Below are positions 36,002 through 45,227 of a stretch of DNA of 64,000 nucleotides, piece after piece; positions within the stretch are counted from its first letter, which is position 1; each line of letters starts with the position of its first letter. The DNA comes from Cellvibrio sp. UBA7661 (lineage in GTDB: Bacteria; Pseudomonadota; Gammaproteobacteria; Pseudomonadales; Cellvibrionaceae). The notes below the pieces were generated by a model, which saw only the letters and a program-made list of their open reading frames with translations, had not been told where the DNA came from and ran no database searches. The stretch lies in the NCBI GenBank assembly GCA_002483365.1, contig DLHT01000006.1, positions 307,524 through 371,523 of the forward strand, written 5' to 3'. The position numbers and the translations under genes are program-made.

Positions 36002-37435
36002 ATGGATTTATTCAAAAATTTGACCCATCAAGTCAGAGTTTTACCTATTTTTGCTGCAATTTTTGCCGTCGCATTGCTGTATTACCCAAGTCTTGCGACG
36101 CTATGGCAAAAATGGGTGCTCTGGGATCAAGACTTGGCTCACGCCATCCCTACTGTTGGCGTAATGCTCGTTTTACTTGGACGCTGCAACTACGTAACAG
36201 GCGATAGAAGCCAAAGTCCGAACCTTCTACATTGGCTATTAGTGTTGGCAACAGCAGGTAGCTCTTTGGGATGGTATCTGTTCGAAAGCCTTAGCATAAG
36301 CCTACCCGCCTACTTCCTACTGATTGCCACACTCTGCTTTTTCATAGGCGCGTGTTTTTCTGCATCAACCATGTTGGCAGTGTTACCCCTATTCGGTTTA
36401 TTATTTTTTACCGTCCCGATTTGGTCTGAACTCACAAGTACCCTTGTTGATCTCAGTGCACTTGTTGTAGGCAAAGCCGTAAAACTCAGCAACTTGACAG
36501 TGCTTATTGATGGCAGCAGCTTATTCATACCCAGTGGCACCATCTATATTGCCGATGGATGCTCAGGCATTAGATATCTAATTATTTCGCTATTGATGGG
36601 CTATATACTCATCTTAATCAACCAATATAGCCTTCGCACTTCGCTCATAACACTTTTAATAGCGGCACTATTGGGCCTCTTCGCCAATTGGTTGCGCATC
36701 TACTTGCTTGTACTGATTGGTTATCACACCGAAATGACCAGCAGCCTGATGCATGATCACGAAACCTTTGGCTGGATCTTATTCGCATGCCTGCTTGTAC
36801 CAGCAATCTACTTTGCCCCCATCAATAGAGATCCGGCAAAAACAGTCAGCCTCCCCGCTCGACCACACTATCTATCGTTGATAGCCCTTAGTCTTGGCCC
36901 AATATTTCTTTACCTTAACTCAGGCATACCACCAACACATTCGCCGCTACAGTTAAGTCATCTTGATAAATTCAAAACGGAAGTTCAAGAGCGCATAGGT
37001 GCAGAACCCAGTCCTGCTATTAATCATCTGGATAAACGACTAATAACACATGAAGAAATAAAAATCCGCGTGGATTTATTTACTCATATGCCCACTAGTC
37101 AAAGCAGGGAAATAGTGCCATTTATACAAGGGGTGGTTGATCGATCACAATGGTCACTTGAACGATCGCTCTCCGATCCCCAGAGTAAGTTTTCAATCGC
37201 CATTTATAAAAAAGTAGGCAGCAACACCAGAACGATCATCGCCACGCAATATATTGTTGGCAAGATACACACTGAAAAGTATATCGCTGCAAAATTTTTG
37301 CAAATCATGGCAAATGCTATGGGTGACAAATATTTCGGATTATTAGTAGCGCAAGCAAATTGCTCGAATAACTGTCAAAACGAACTGGATAAATTAATTA
37401 GAGCCCTGCCTGTAATCAGCATTCCGCAGAGCTGA
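36002..37435 (+). CDS. xrtA: Exosortase (XrtA/EpsH type) fused to an EpsI-like domain
   Basis: The 477-residue membrane protease/transpeptidase recognises PEP-CTERM tails. The first 280 residues hold about eight or nine transmembrane helices with the catalytic triad: Cys187 in DGCSGIRY, Arg232 in NWLRI and His251/His253 in HDHETFGW. The C-terminal 180 residues form a soluble domain resembling EpsI (LDKRLITHEEIKIRV onward, with a Cys pair CSNNC). The ATG at 36002 is preferred to a TTG six codons upstream. The XrtA class is inferred from the neighbours PrsK, PrsR, PrsT and FemAB. It ends four bases from the convergent DegT gene. Confidence 0.88.
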   Translation: MDLFKNLTHQVRVLPIFAAIFAVALLYYPSLATLWQKWVLWDQDLAHAIPTVGVMLVLLGRCNYVTGDRSQSPNLLHWLLVLATAGSSLGWYLFESLSISLPAYFLLIATLCFFIGACFSASTMLAVLPLFGLLFFTVPIWSELTSTLVDLSALVVGKAVKLSNLTVLIDGSSLFIPSGTIYIADGCSGIRYLIISLLMGYILILINQYSLRTSLITLLIAALLGLFANWLRIYLLVLIGYHTEMTSSLMHDHETFGWILFACLLVPAIYFAPINRDPAKTVSLPARPHYLSLIALSLGPIFLYLNSGIPPTHSPLQLSHLDKFKTEVQERIGAEPSPAINHLDKRLITHEEIKIRVDLFTHMPTSQSREIVPFIQGVVDRSQWSLERSLSDPQSKFSIAIYKKVGSNTRTIIATQYIVGKIHTEKYIAAKFLQIMANAMGDKYFGLLVAQANCSNNCQNELDKLIRALPVISIPQS

Positions 37436-37439
37436 CTTC

Positions 37440-38579
37440 CTAACGAAAGGAGGACAAAGCAGCCAATATACGCGCGAGATATGCCTGCGTAACCTGCTCA
37501 TGGACTGGCAATGTCATAAATCTCCCAGCAAAGTTTTTAGCATTAACTAATGCGTGGGGAATAGTCACCAACCCATCCACACCGGCAATCTGATCAATAG
37601 CTGCAGCATACATTGGAGAAGCTCCAAGACCAGCGATATTTAATTGCGCAAGCAATCTATCCCGGATATCACTCTCCGGACACAACAAGGGATATCGCAA
37701 CAGTCGATTTTGACGAGAGGCACAATGATCGGAAAGCGTTTGCACACCACAATCGATCACTGTTTTATTGATAAGCTGTGACAGCCGATTTTCTCGATTA
37801 CTGTAACGAGTAAAATTTACGCTCAGTAACGTGCGCCTGTAAGCATCGAGAGCCTCAATTTTTTCGAGCGGCACATAGCGAGTTTCACCCAAACGAAGCC
37901 AAGGATTACGATTTAACAATTGATAAAACTGGGGCTTAAGCAACAAGTTATACGCTGCAATTTTCAATTTTAGCGTCAGAAAGGAAGAATGTACCGACGG
38001 CTCAATGTGAGCTGCAGCATTCGCCGCAACAGGTTCTTTTGCCCAAAGCAATCCACCACCTAACAAACTCATTGGTTTTCCACGACCAAAAGAGAATGTC
38101 ACATAATCGGATTTAAACTGCATTGACCCAATTTCCGCTGGAAACCATTGCGCATTATCTTCAATTACCCGAGCACGCAGATTCAAATCAGAAATGAGTG
38201 TACGCAGTTCATTTAGGCGCTCACCGATTCCTAAAAAATTTACCGCAATAACCGCAATGACATGTGAGTCCAAATGCAATCGTAATTGTTCCAAATCATA
38301 GGATGGATCGTTAGGACTAATATCAACAGCAACCGCTTCAACACCTGCATACACACAAGCCGCAATAAGATCAGGGCAACAATAACCTGGAATGATTGCA
38401 CGCGGCTTATTCACATCAGGAAAATTTTCTTTTGCATCGAGCAACGCTAACGCCAAGGCTGATGTACCGGAATCCAGCCAGTATTGATAATTACCGAGCT
38501 GATTTTCAAGCAGACATTCCTTGCTTGATTCAAGCGAGATACGATTCCCTACAGGAGCAAGATCACCATGCCAAATCAT
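37440..38579 (-). CDS. DegT/DnrJ/EryC1-like PLP-dependent enzyme
   Basis: The 379-residue protein resembles sugar aminotransferases of the DegT fold. SGTSALALALLDA near residue 37, IIPGYCCPDLIAA near 65, VIEDNAQWFP near 138 (PLP-contact Asp) and SFGRGKPMSLLGGG near 167 with the presumed PLP Lys are visible. A role in making an amino sugar for the polysaccharide is likely but not shown. Its start codon overlaps the stop of the preceding glycosyltransferase (ATGA), so they are coupled. The lineage is divergent, so another PLP chemistry is possible. Confidence 0.78.
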   Translation of the reverse strand: MIWHGDLAPVGNRISLESSKECLLENQLGNYQYWLDSGTSALALALLDAKENFPDVNKPRAIIPGYCCPDLIAACVYAGVEAVAVDISPNDPSYDLEQLRLHLDSHVIAVIAVNFLGIGERLNELRTLISDLNLRARVIEDNAQWFPAEIGSMQFKSDYVTFSFGRGKPMSLLGGGLLWAKEPVAANAAAHIEPSVHSSFLTLKLKIAAYNLLLKPQFYQLLNRNPWLRLGETRYVPLEKIEALDAYRRTLLSVNFTRYSNRENRLSQLINKTVIDCGVQTLSDHCASRQNRLLRYPLLCPESDIRDRLLAQLNIAGLGASPMYAAAIDQIAGVDGLVTIPHALVNAKNFAGRFMTLPVHEQVTQAYLARILAALSSFR

Positions 38580-39721
38580 CGTGCAGAAGGCTTCCAGGTA
38601 GTCATACGTTGGCCAGCAATAAATTTAACTCCAGCATCTAGCAAGGCAATATTTACTTGCACGAAGAAATACACCAATTTAATAAGTGAAACGGACTGTA
38701 AGTTCGGCAGAAAATGTGCAACTACGGCTACACCGTAAAACATCAATTGGCCGAGGAAAGTTAAAAAATAAAATAAACCATTATCGGCAATTAGCGCATT
38801 GGTCAAAAATAACGCCAATAAAAACCATGGCGTTAACCAGCGCATTAATTTATGCGATATTACTTGAAAGGAAAAAAACCCAAACTTACCAAAACCTAAC
38901 ACTTCCGAATGGCGCGATAGCCCTGTCATGCCACGAATCACAGTTCTGATTTTTCGTTGATATTCTTTTGATGGGTCTTTCAAGTCTTGATAAAAACCAA
39001 GCACATCCGGGGCGGTCACTGCCCTTAGCCCTGCCTTTGCAGTATTCAATGCAGTATTGAAATCACTAGGCGAATGTATATCCCAATCACTACACAGCGA
39101 TTTTCTAACAGCAAAAAAAGAGCCACTTAAACCAACCAATCCTGCCAATCGGGATTCTTGCTGGCGCAGCCACATTTCATATTTTACGTATGCCCCCTCA
39201 CCAGCTACCGTGCCATTCTGGCTGATAAAGCGATCTTCACTGGACACAGCCCCTACATTAGGATCATTAAAATAAGCGACCAATTTTTTAATCGCATCTG
39301 CGGGAATTTCTGTTGCTACATCACTGAACACCAAAATTTCACCGCTTGCTTCTTTAATCGCGCACTGCTGCGCATGCTCTTTACCCAAACGCTCTGGCGC
39401 ACGCACCAAGCGCACACCGCGATCTGCATATTCACGCACAATATCGTCAGTCCTATCAGAGGAACAATCAGATGCAACAATAATTTCAAATGCCGAGCCA
39501 TCAAACTCCAATTGCAAACTATTTTCTATCTTCGCCCTTACCCTAGACTCTTCATTGTATGCAGTCACAATTAATGAAACACTGACAGCCATCGATGATG
39601 GCTCTGTTGTTGCGCTAGTTTTCACGCCTTTCTTTGCCACCAACACGCGCAACACTAACGGATAAATAAAATAGCTATAAAGAGCAGCAACACAAAACAA
39701 CCAAAACAAAAATGTTAACAT
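38576..39721 (-). CDS. Family 2 glycosyltransferase, membrane-bound
   Basis: The 381-residue GT2 enzyme has one N-terminal membrane helix and a GT-A domain (SLIVTAYNEESRVRAKIENSL near 50, DCSSDRTDDI, FSDVATEIPADAI for the metal site, and RQQESR as a QxxRW-like element). A C-terminal cluster of two to three transmembrane helices follows. Such proteins polymerise or extend polysaccharide on lipid carriers. An AGAGG ribosome site precedes the ATG. It is first in a two-gene minus-strand operon with the DegT gene and is divergent from the next GT4 gene across about 50 bases. Confidence 0.88.
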   Translation of the reverse strand: MLTFLFWLFCVAALYSYFIYPLVLRVLVAKKGVKTSATTEPSSMAVSVSLIVTAYNEESRVRAKIENSLQLEFDGSAFEIIVASDCSSDRTDDIVREYADRGVRLVRAPERLGKEHAQQCAIKEASGEILVFSDVATEIPADAIKKLVAYFNDPNVGAVSSEDRFISQNGTVAGEGAYVKYEMWLRQQESRLAGLVGLSGSFFAVRKSLCSDWDIHSPSDFNTALNTAKAGLRAVTAPDVLGFYQDLKDPSKEYQRKIRTVIRGMTGLSRHSEVLGFGKFGFFSFQVISHKLMRWLTPWFLLALFLTNALIADNGLFYFLTFLGQLMFYGVAVVAHFLPNLQSVSLIKLVYFFVQVNIALLDAGVKFIAGQRMTTWKPSAR

Positions 39722-39772
39722 TTTAACCTCTGGAAACTATCCCTAACAAAACTCGCTGAAGATATCGACACC

Positions 39773-40927
39773 ATGCCACAAAACGCAATCCCGCCGATTT
39801 TACCCTCCCGCCTCAAGATTTTGCACATCATTTCTGGCGATCTATGGGCAGGAGCAGAAGTTCAAGCATTTACACTTATATCCTCACTTAAAGATGACTG
39901 CGACTTGCACGTTGTATTAATGAACAATGGCATCCTGGCAAACAAACTCAAACAGGCAAATATCTCCCTTGAAATTATTGATGAACAGCAGACATCAGGC
40001 ATTGGTATTATCAGCAAACTCATCAAGGTGATAAAAACCATAAAGCCAGATGTAATTCATACCCATCGCCAGAAAGAAAACATTCTAACCAGTGTTGCCA
40101 ATCTGGCCGTCAGTATCTTCCCTTGGCGACGAACCAAATCCCTGCGCACAACCCATGGGGCTCCCGAGCACAATCCACGGGGATTAAAGCGAATCGTGGT
40201 TTGGCTCGACAACATCACCGGAAAATACGCACAAGATGCCGTTATTGCAGTCTCAAAGGATCTCGCACACAAACTTGCAAGTAAATTTCCACCCCGACAT
40301 ATATGCATTATCGAAAACGGCATCGACAGCCACTCACTTAACAAACTGACACCCGCACCCGACATTCGCGCACAAGCAGAAGAGTACATTCATATCGGCA
40401 TTGTTGGACGACTGGAACCCGTAAAGCGGGTCGACCTGTTTATTCAAGCCGCCAGCCAACTCCTTCATTCGCAACAAAAATATAAATTGAAGTTTCACGT
40501 TATTGGCGACGGTAAGCTTAAAAACGAGCTGATTTCGCAATCTCAACAACTGGGGCTCAGCGAGGCCATTATCTTTCACGGTCACAGAACTGATTCAACA
40601 GCTGCCATTGCCGCACTCGATATAATCGTTATGTGCTCCGACCATGAAGGAACCCCCATGACGGCACTGGAGACACTCGCACTCGGCAAGCCCTTAGTTG
40701 CTCACAACACAGGAGGGCTGCGTGAAGTTCTCGCCGATTACCCCAAACTACTAGTCTCCAAGCACACCATTGATGGTTATGCCGAAACCCTGTTGCAACT
40801 ATTTGAAAACCCCATCACAACCCGGCTCAATCCCATCTATACCAGCGAAGAGAATGCCAGTCGCACCCTAAAGCTCTACCGCAAGCTGATCACACAAACG
40901 TCGGATAGTTTTACACCGCAAAATTAA
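39773..40927 (+). CDS. Family 4 glycosyltransferase
   Basis: The 384-residue GT-B enzyme begins LKILHIISGDLWAGAEVQAF, typical of the acceptor-binding domain, and has HTHRQKENIL and GIVGRLEPVKRVDLF at the domain switch. The conserved EGTPMTALE (Glu-x7-Glu) lies near residue 294, in the donor-nucleotide site. It transfers a sugar to a lipid-linked or growing chain; the sugar is unknown. It is followed by the separately promoted PEP-CTERM gene. Confidence 0.88.
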   Translation: MPQNAIPPILPSRLKILHIISGDLWAGAEVQAFTLISSLKDDCDLHVVLMNNGILANKLKQANISLEIIDEQQTSGIGIISKLIKVIKTIKPDVIHTHRQKENILTSVANLAVSIFPWRRTKSLRTTHGAPEHNPRGLKRIVVWLDNITGKYAQDAVIAVSKDLAHKLASKFPPRHICIIENGIDSHSLNKLTPAPDIRAQAEEYIHIGIVGRLEPVKRVDLFIQAASQLLHSQQKYKLKFHVIGDGKLKNELISQSQQLGLSEAIIFHGHRTDSTAAIAALDIIVMCSDHEGTPMTALETLALGKPLVAHNTGGLREVLADYPKLLVSKHTIDGYAETLLQLFENPITTRLNPIYTSEENASRTLKLYRKLITQTSDSFTPQN

Positions 40928-40967
40928 ATAAATACATAAGTTACTGAAAAAAATGGCATTTTTTGGT

Positions 40968-40983
40968 TGGCACAGGTTGTGCA
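40968..40983 (+). promoter_or_regulatory. Sigma-54 promoter of the PEP-CTERM gene
   Basis: TGGCACAGGTTGTGCA matches the -24 TGGCAC exactly and has GC at -12 with the correct ten-base spacing from GG. Transcription would start near 40994, leaving a leader of about 50 bases that contains GGAGA before the ATG. It fits activation by PrsR, encoded 6 kb upstream. Confidence 0.82.
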
Positions 40984-41042
40984 TTAGCCTTGCCAACGAC
41001 CCAGGTTGGTCGCCAAACACTCACTTATCATGGAGATAGACA

Positions 41043-41660
41043 ATGAAACTTATTAGCAAGCTTTTCGCCGCAAGTGCACTGTTCGCAGCTGCACAAGCAA
41101 ACGCACTTATTATCGATTTTGGTTCAGCAGCCTGGACTCCAGCAGCAAACAACCAACCAAGCCACACCGTTGGTGACGTTACTGCAATTGCTGGCCCAGC
41201 TGGCTCACTGTTATTCGCAGCAGACCCACAAGACGGTCTGGGTGTTCGCGGTGGCGAAATCGATGAAATTGATCGCGTTGAATACATCAAGATTCTATTC
41301 GCAAACGCAGTTTCTCTGCAGTCAATCAAAGTTACTGACTTGTTCAATAAAGACAATGAAGGCGGTGACGGTAGCGATCCAGTGAAAGGCGAAGTTGGTT
41401 ACTTATCACTTTGGTTTGGCGGCGTACAAGTTGTTCCAACCCTGACTTTCTACGGCATCGATTCAGTGCAAGCTAACGGCGAGCAAACTTTTGTTGTTGG
41501 TGGCATCACTGTTGATGAAATCAAATTCTGGGCTGGCGGTGCAAGAGACGAATTCTCTGTGAAAGCACTTGAAGTTCCAGAGCCAGGTATTTTTGCTCTG
41601 CTTGGTCTTGGCTTGATGGGTCTTGGCCTGTCTCGTCGTCGTCAAGCTAAAAAAGCATAA
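41043..41660 (+). CDS. PEP-CTERM sorting-domain protein (exosortase substrate)
   Basis: The 205-residue exported protein has a signal peptide of about 21 residues ending AQANA. A beta-rich, Cys-free domain follows (LIIDFGSAAW to about 175), then a canonical C-terminal sorting signal at residues 178-205: VPEPG, a hydrophobic helix LLGLGLMGLGL, and RRR. Exosortase would cut near this signal. The gene has its own sigma-54 promoter and its own terminator, so it is expressed separately from its neighbours, probably strongly. Its cargo domain has no recognised function. Confidence 0.93.
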   Translation: MKLISKLFAASALFAAAQANALIIDFGSAAWTPAANNQPSHTVGDVTAIAGPAGSLLFAADPQDGLGVRGGEIDEIDRVEYIKILFANAVSLQSIKVTDLFNKDNEGGDGSDPVKGEVGYLSLWFGGVQVVPTLTFYGIDSVQANGEQTFVVGGITVDEIKFWAGGARDEFSVKALEVPEPGIFALLGLGLMGLGLSRRRQAKKA

Positions 41661-41675
41661 TTAGCTGCTTCGAAG

Positions 41676-41705
41676 AAAAAGGCACCTTTAAGGTGCCTTT
41701 TTTTA
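41676..41705 (+). terminator. Rho-independent terminator after the PEP-CTERM gene
   Basis: AAAAAGGCACCTT pairs with AAGGTGCCTTTTT around a two-base loop, and the T-run continues. It lies 16 bases past the stop. Confidence 0.92.
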
Positions 41706-41833
41706 TTGTGTGAATTTGGCATTGCAACAAACTCTTATTAATCCCTGTGGTAGAATTCCCCGCCTTACGAATAACGTTTTCGCATAAGTATTTGCAGCGA
41801 AACTCCATATTGCCTACGTAGACGACCAGGGAA

Positions 41834-42763
41834 ATGAAACCGCTTATCAGCATCGTGCTATGCACTTACAACAACGCCGATTCATTAGAAATCACAATGA
41901 ATCAATTGGCGGCAATGGATCAGCCCGAACCGGGCCTCATAGAAGTAATTATTGTTGACAATAATTCGCCGGATCACACTGCGCAAATCGCACAAAACTT
42001 TTCTGCTCGACACCCGTATTTTCATTATCACTTTGAGCCTAAACAAGGCCTATCGCACGCCCGTAATACCGGCCTGGAGAAAGCTCAAGGCGAATATATT
42101 TTATTTACTGATGATGATGCCGATATTCCTAGTCATTGGACGAAAGAATACATCAACGCCATCCGCAACTTATCACCAGACTGTCTTTACAGCAAAATCC
42201 GTATTATTTGGGATAAACCAAAACCCTGGTGGTTCCTTCCTCAATATACACCCTGCTTTGTAGGACTGGATTACGGTGACAAACTACTCGAAATAAATGA
42301 TATTCACCGCGAATTTTATGGGAAAAATTTTTGCGTGAAAAAAACACTCTTGATTGAATTGGGAGGATTTGACCCTAACCTTGGCCGTCAAGGCAGCAAA
42401 CTTGCTGCGGGTGAGGAAACGCTGCTCTATCGCAAAATGATTTGGGCCAATAAAAAGGTTATTTACTTTCCATCCGCAGGCGTAGGCCACAGACTCAAAG
42501 AGCGCGAATACACCAGCGAAAATATTAAAAAACTCTTTGTTGATGGTGCACACTCGTCTTTTCATATAGCCAAATTAACGGCGCGCAAAAAATTTATGGG
42601 AAGGCCTGTTCGCTTGTTAATAGACGCACTAACCAACTCCTTCAGTGCTGCACTTAAATTTTTATTCGCATCAATAAAGATGGATAAAGCTGCGCGCTTC
42701 TACCATTACTTGTGCATTTGCAAGAATTTCACTTTGATAAAACTATGGCTTTTGTCGTCATGA
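41834..42763 (+). CDS. Family 2 glycosyltransferase
   Basis: The 309-residue enzyme has the GT-A start ISIVLCTYNNADSLEITM, then DNNSPDHTAQIA, FTDDDADIP (metal-binding DDD) near residue 94, and GVGHRLKERE near 220. No membrane helices are predicted apart from a weak hydrophobic stretch near the end. It heads the plus-strand sugar gene run that continues to 50.5 kb and overlaps the next start by four bases (ATGA). Confidence 0.88.
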   Translation: MKPLISIVLCTYNNADSLEITMNQLAAMDQPEPGLIEVIIVDNNSPDHTAQIAQNFSARHPYFHYHFEPKQGLSHARNTGLEKAQGEYILFTDDDADIPSHWTKEYINAIRNLSPDCLYSKIRIIWDKPKPWWFLPQYTPCFVGLDYGDKLLEINDIHREFYGKNFCVKKTLLIELGGFDPNLGRQGSKLAAGEETLLYRKMIWANKKVIYFPSAGVGHRLKEREYTSENIKKLFVDGAHSSFHIAKLTARKKFMGRPVRLLIDALTNSFSAALKFLFASIKMDKAARFYHYLCICKNFTLIKLWLLSS

Positions 42764-43890
42764 AACAGTCCTCGCCTGCTATTTTGATTATGATCCATTG
42801 CGAGGAGCACACCGGCTATGCGATCTCATCACTGGAATATGTTTTTCATCAAGCCGCATTACGTGCAGGCTTTTCGGAAGATCGTATTTTTTGGTCTTTT
42901 AATGGATTAAAGGATAGCTGCTCATCAAATAAAATCGATTGTGATTACCGCGACCCAAATCCAGACTCACTTATTCCCTATTTGCGCAACAACAATATTC
43001 AAACTGTCATAGCATTTGATCTCGGATATCCAGCTAAAGTTATTCGCATACTAAAAGATAATGGCGTAAAAAAAATAATCTCATACTGGGGTGCCAGCAT
43101 GAGTAGCATTAATTCTGGTTTAAAACTTTGGCTGAAAAAATTAGAGTTTTTATTACGAAAAAACAAGCCGGACTTGTTTGTTTTTGAATCGGAGGCCATG
43201 CGCCAAACAGCCACTCTGGGCAGAGGCGTACCTGATAGCGCTACACGTGTACTCTATTTGGGCGTAGACACAAAGAAATTTTCTCCCGATTACAGTAAAA
43301 ATTTTTATGCACATCACGCGCTACACATTCCAGAAGCTCGCCGTATTATTTTTTATTCAGGGCATATGGAAGAGCGCAAAGGCGTTAGAACAATTATCAA
43401 AGCAGCACTTCATTTGGCTGATTCTGGCCAGTTGGACGATATTCACTTTGTCCTCTGCGGCAACAAAGGCGATGAAGCAAAGACTTATACAGATATGCTG
43501 ACAGGCACTACAGCAGAACACCATGTTACTTTTGCTGGCTATCGCAAAGATATTGCCGAGTTAATGCGCAGCTCTACTATTGGAGTCATCGCTTCTACTG
43601 GGTGGGATTCGTTCACTATGTCCAGTGTGGAAATGATGGCCTCTGGGCTACCATTGATCGTATCAAATCTACAAGGACTCTCGGAAACCATTGAAAACAA
43701 CAAAAATGGATTCCTTATTACACCGGGCAATCATGTCGAACTAGCACAAAGAATAACGACTTTATGTAACGACACCGCACTCGCACAGGATTTCTCCAGA
43801 AGCTCACGATTGCGTGCTGAAAAATATTTTTCAGTTTCAATGCAAATAGAAAAGATGGCGAATATCATCGGCGGGATAAATGATGAATAA
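42760..43890 (+). CDS. Family 4 glycosyltransferase
   Basis: The 376-residue GT-B enzyme starts by an ATGA overlap with the previous gene, which is why 42760 was chosen over in-frame starts inside that gene. Visible elements are SYWGASMSSINSG, YLGVDTKKFSPDY at the linker, FYSGHMEERKGVRTI at the second domain, and DSFTMSSVEMMASGLP as the donor site, where the first Glu of the usual pair is Asp. The sugar is unknown. Confidence 0.85.
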   Translation: MKQSSPAILIMIHCEEHTGYAISSLEYVFHQAALRAGFSEDRIFWSFNGLKDSCSSNKIDCDYRDPNPDSLIPYLRNNNIQTVIAFDLGYPAKVIRILKDNGVKKIISYWGASMSSINSGLKLWLKKLEFLLRKNKPDLFVFESEAMRQTATLGRGVPDSATRVLYLGVDTKKFSPDYSKNFYAHHALHIPEARRIIFYSGHMEERKGVRTIIKAALHLADSGQLDDIHFVLCGNKGDEAKTYTDMLTGTTAEHHVTFAGYRKDIAELMRSSTIGVIASTGWDSFTMSSVEMMASGLPLIVSNLQGLSETIENNKNGFLITPGNHVELAQRITTLCNDTALAQDFSRSSRLRAEKYFSVSMQIEKMANIIGGINDE

Positions 43891-45118
43891 AAAAACAATT
43901 CTTATTTTTGATCAGGTTGAAACATCGGGCGGCTCAATTGCAAGGGCTGTAGATCTTGCCAATGAACTGCAAGAATTCCAATTTATTTTCATTAACTATC
44001 ACCCACTTAAAGATCTATATAACAAACCACTCTCAGGCCACGTGACGGCGAAGCGTGTTTTTTCGTTTTACAACTACCAACGAAAAAGTGCTCATATCAA
44101 AGCACTTAAGGAATTCACCAGTAATAACTTAATACGTTTCTTTGGTTTAAAGTTTATCGCGCTATTAGATCTACTCAACGAATACTCCGTTGCTATACAA
44201 ACGCTAATGAAGACATTGTTTTTGAATATTGATTTGGTTCAAGCAAATGGAGGAGCGCATTTTCTGCCTTATAGATTAGCCACAATCAAAAAAGCCGCGC
44301 TGATTTACTATTTCCGCCATTTGGATGATTACCGTTGGGCAGAAGGGAAAATGCTGGGCCGGGCAAATGATTATATTTTTGTTAGCGCCAACCTAATGAA
44401 AGCACATCTGGAATTGCTACAAACACTACCAAGAGATCGATGCCAAGTCGTCCACTCACCCTTTGACTCTGAAAAATCCCTTGCCAAAACAACAGCATCT
44501 AACCTGAATTTTATACAAGAATTTAAGGCTAACGGATATCTGGTCATACTGCATGCGGCACGTATTTGTCACGATAAAGGTCAACATATTGCAATTGATG
44601 CAATTATCAAACTTAAAGATAAACACCCCAAAATTGCACTGATATTAGCCGGCAGCTTTGAAGGCGATGATGAGTATGAAAAAACATTGAGAGCAAAAAT
44701 TCAGGAGCACCAGCTCTCTGATAGAGTACTGCTAGTTGGCCACAGAGATGATGTTTTACATTTGTTGCAATACGCTGATATCGCGCTACAAACACCGCTA
44801 TGGTTTGAAGCATTGGGCGGCTCTCTTATAGAAGCGATGCAATTAGGTGTGCTCACTGTCACTTCCGATACAGGAGGAACATCAGAAGCAGTTATTCACC
44901 AAAAAACAGGCTTATTATTTCCCCCAGGAGACACTGACGAATTGGTTAACCTGCTTAGCCAGATCGCAGAAGGCCGCATAGATACAAACGCACTTGCACA
45001 AGCAGGCAAGCAACATGCTTACAATAACTGGGGCGCAGAACTTATTCAAAATAAAATGCGCACGATCTATTCCAATGCTATAGCGGCTTTCGAAAAAAGA
45101 AATGAGCCACATAAGTAG
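43880..45118 (+). CDS. Family 4 glycosyltransferase
   Basis: The 412-residue GT-B enzyme begins KKTILIFDQVETSGGSIAR, the glycine-rich loop of the first domain. The second domain has LHAARICHDKGQHIAIDAI near residue 220, GHRDDVLHLLQYADIAL near 290 and FEALGGSLIEAMQLG (Glu-x7-Glu) near 313. It overlaps the end of the preceding glycosyltransferase by 11 bases, so the pair is coupled. An ATG one codon later is equally good. Confidence 0.86.
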   Translation: MMNKKTILIFDQVETSGGSIARAVDLANELQEFQFIFINYHPLKDLYNKPLSGHVTAKRVFSFYNYQRKSAHIKALKEFTSNNLIRFFGLKFIALLDLLNEYSVAIQTLMKTLFLNIDLVQANGGAHFLPYRLATIKKAALIYYFRHLDDYRWAEGKMLGRANDYIFVSANLMKAHLELLQTLPRDRCQVVHSPFDSEKSLAKTTASNLNFIQEFKANGYLVILHAARICHDKGQHIAIDAIIKLKDKHPKIALILAGSFEGDDEYEKTLRAKIQEHQLSDRVLLVGHRDDVLHLLQYADIALQTPLWFEALGGSLIEAMQLGVLTVTSDTGGTSEAVIHQKTGLLFPPGDTDELVNLLSQIAEGRIDTNALAQAGKQHAYNNWGAELIQNKMRTIYSNAIAAFEKRNEPHK

Positions 45119-45156
45119 TTAGGCTCATTTAATCCAGGGACAACTTTGTTTAGCCG

Positions 45157-45178
45157 TTTAGGCAATTGCCAGCCTAAA
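45157..45178. other. Hairpin between glycosyltransferase and ABC flippase genes
   Basis: TTTAGGC and GCCTAAA form a 7-bp stem with an eight-base loop, 50 bases before the next start. No T-run follows, so a terminator is unlikely. Confidence 0.45.
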
Positions 45179-45227
45179 AACTCGATATTTCCAATTGATT
45201 CATATTCATAATGGACACTGACTGTTT

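Noticed and set aside
41074..41385. Gln/Leu-rich frame inside the PEP-CTERM gene
   Set aside because: It is an out-of-frame reading of a gene with a clear signal peptide and sorting tail; the Gln-richness follows from shifted Ala codons.
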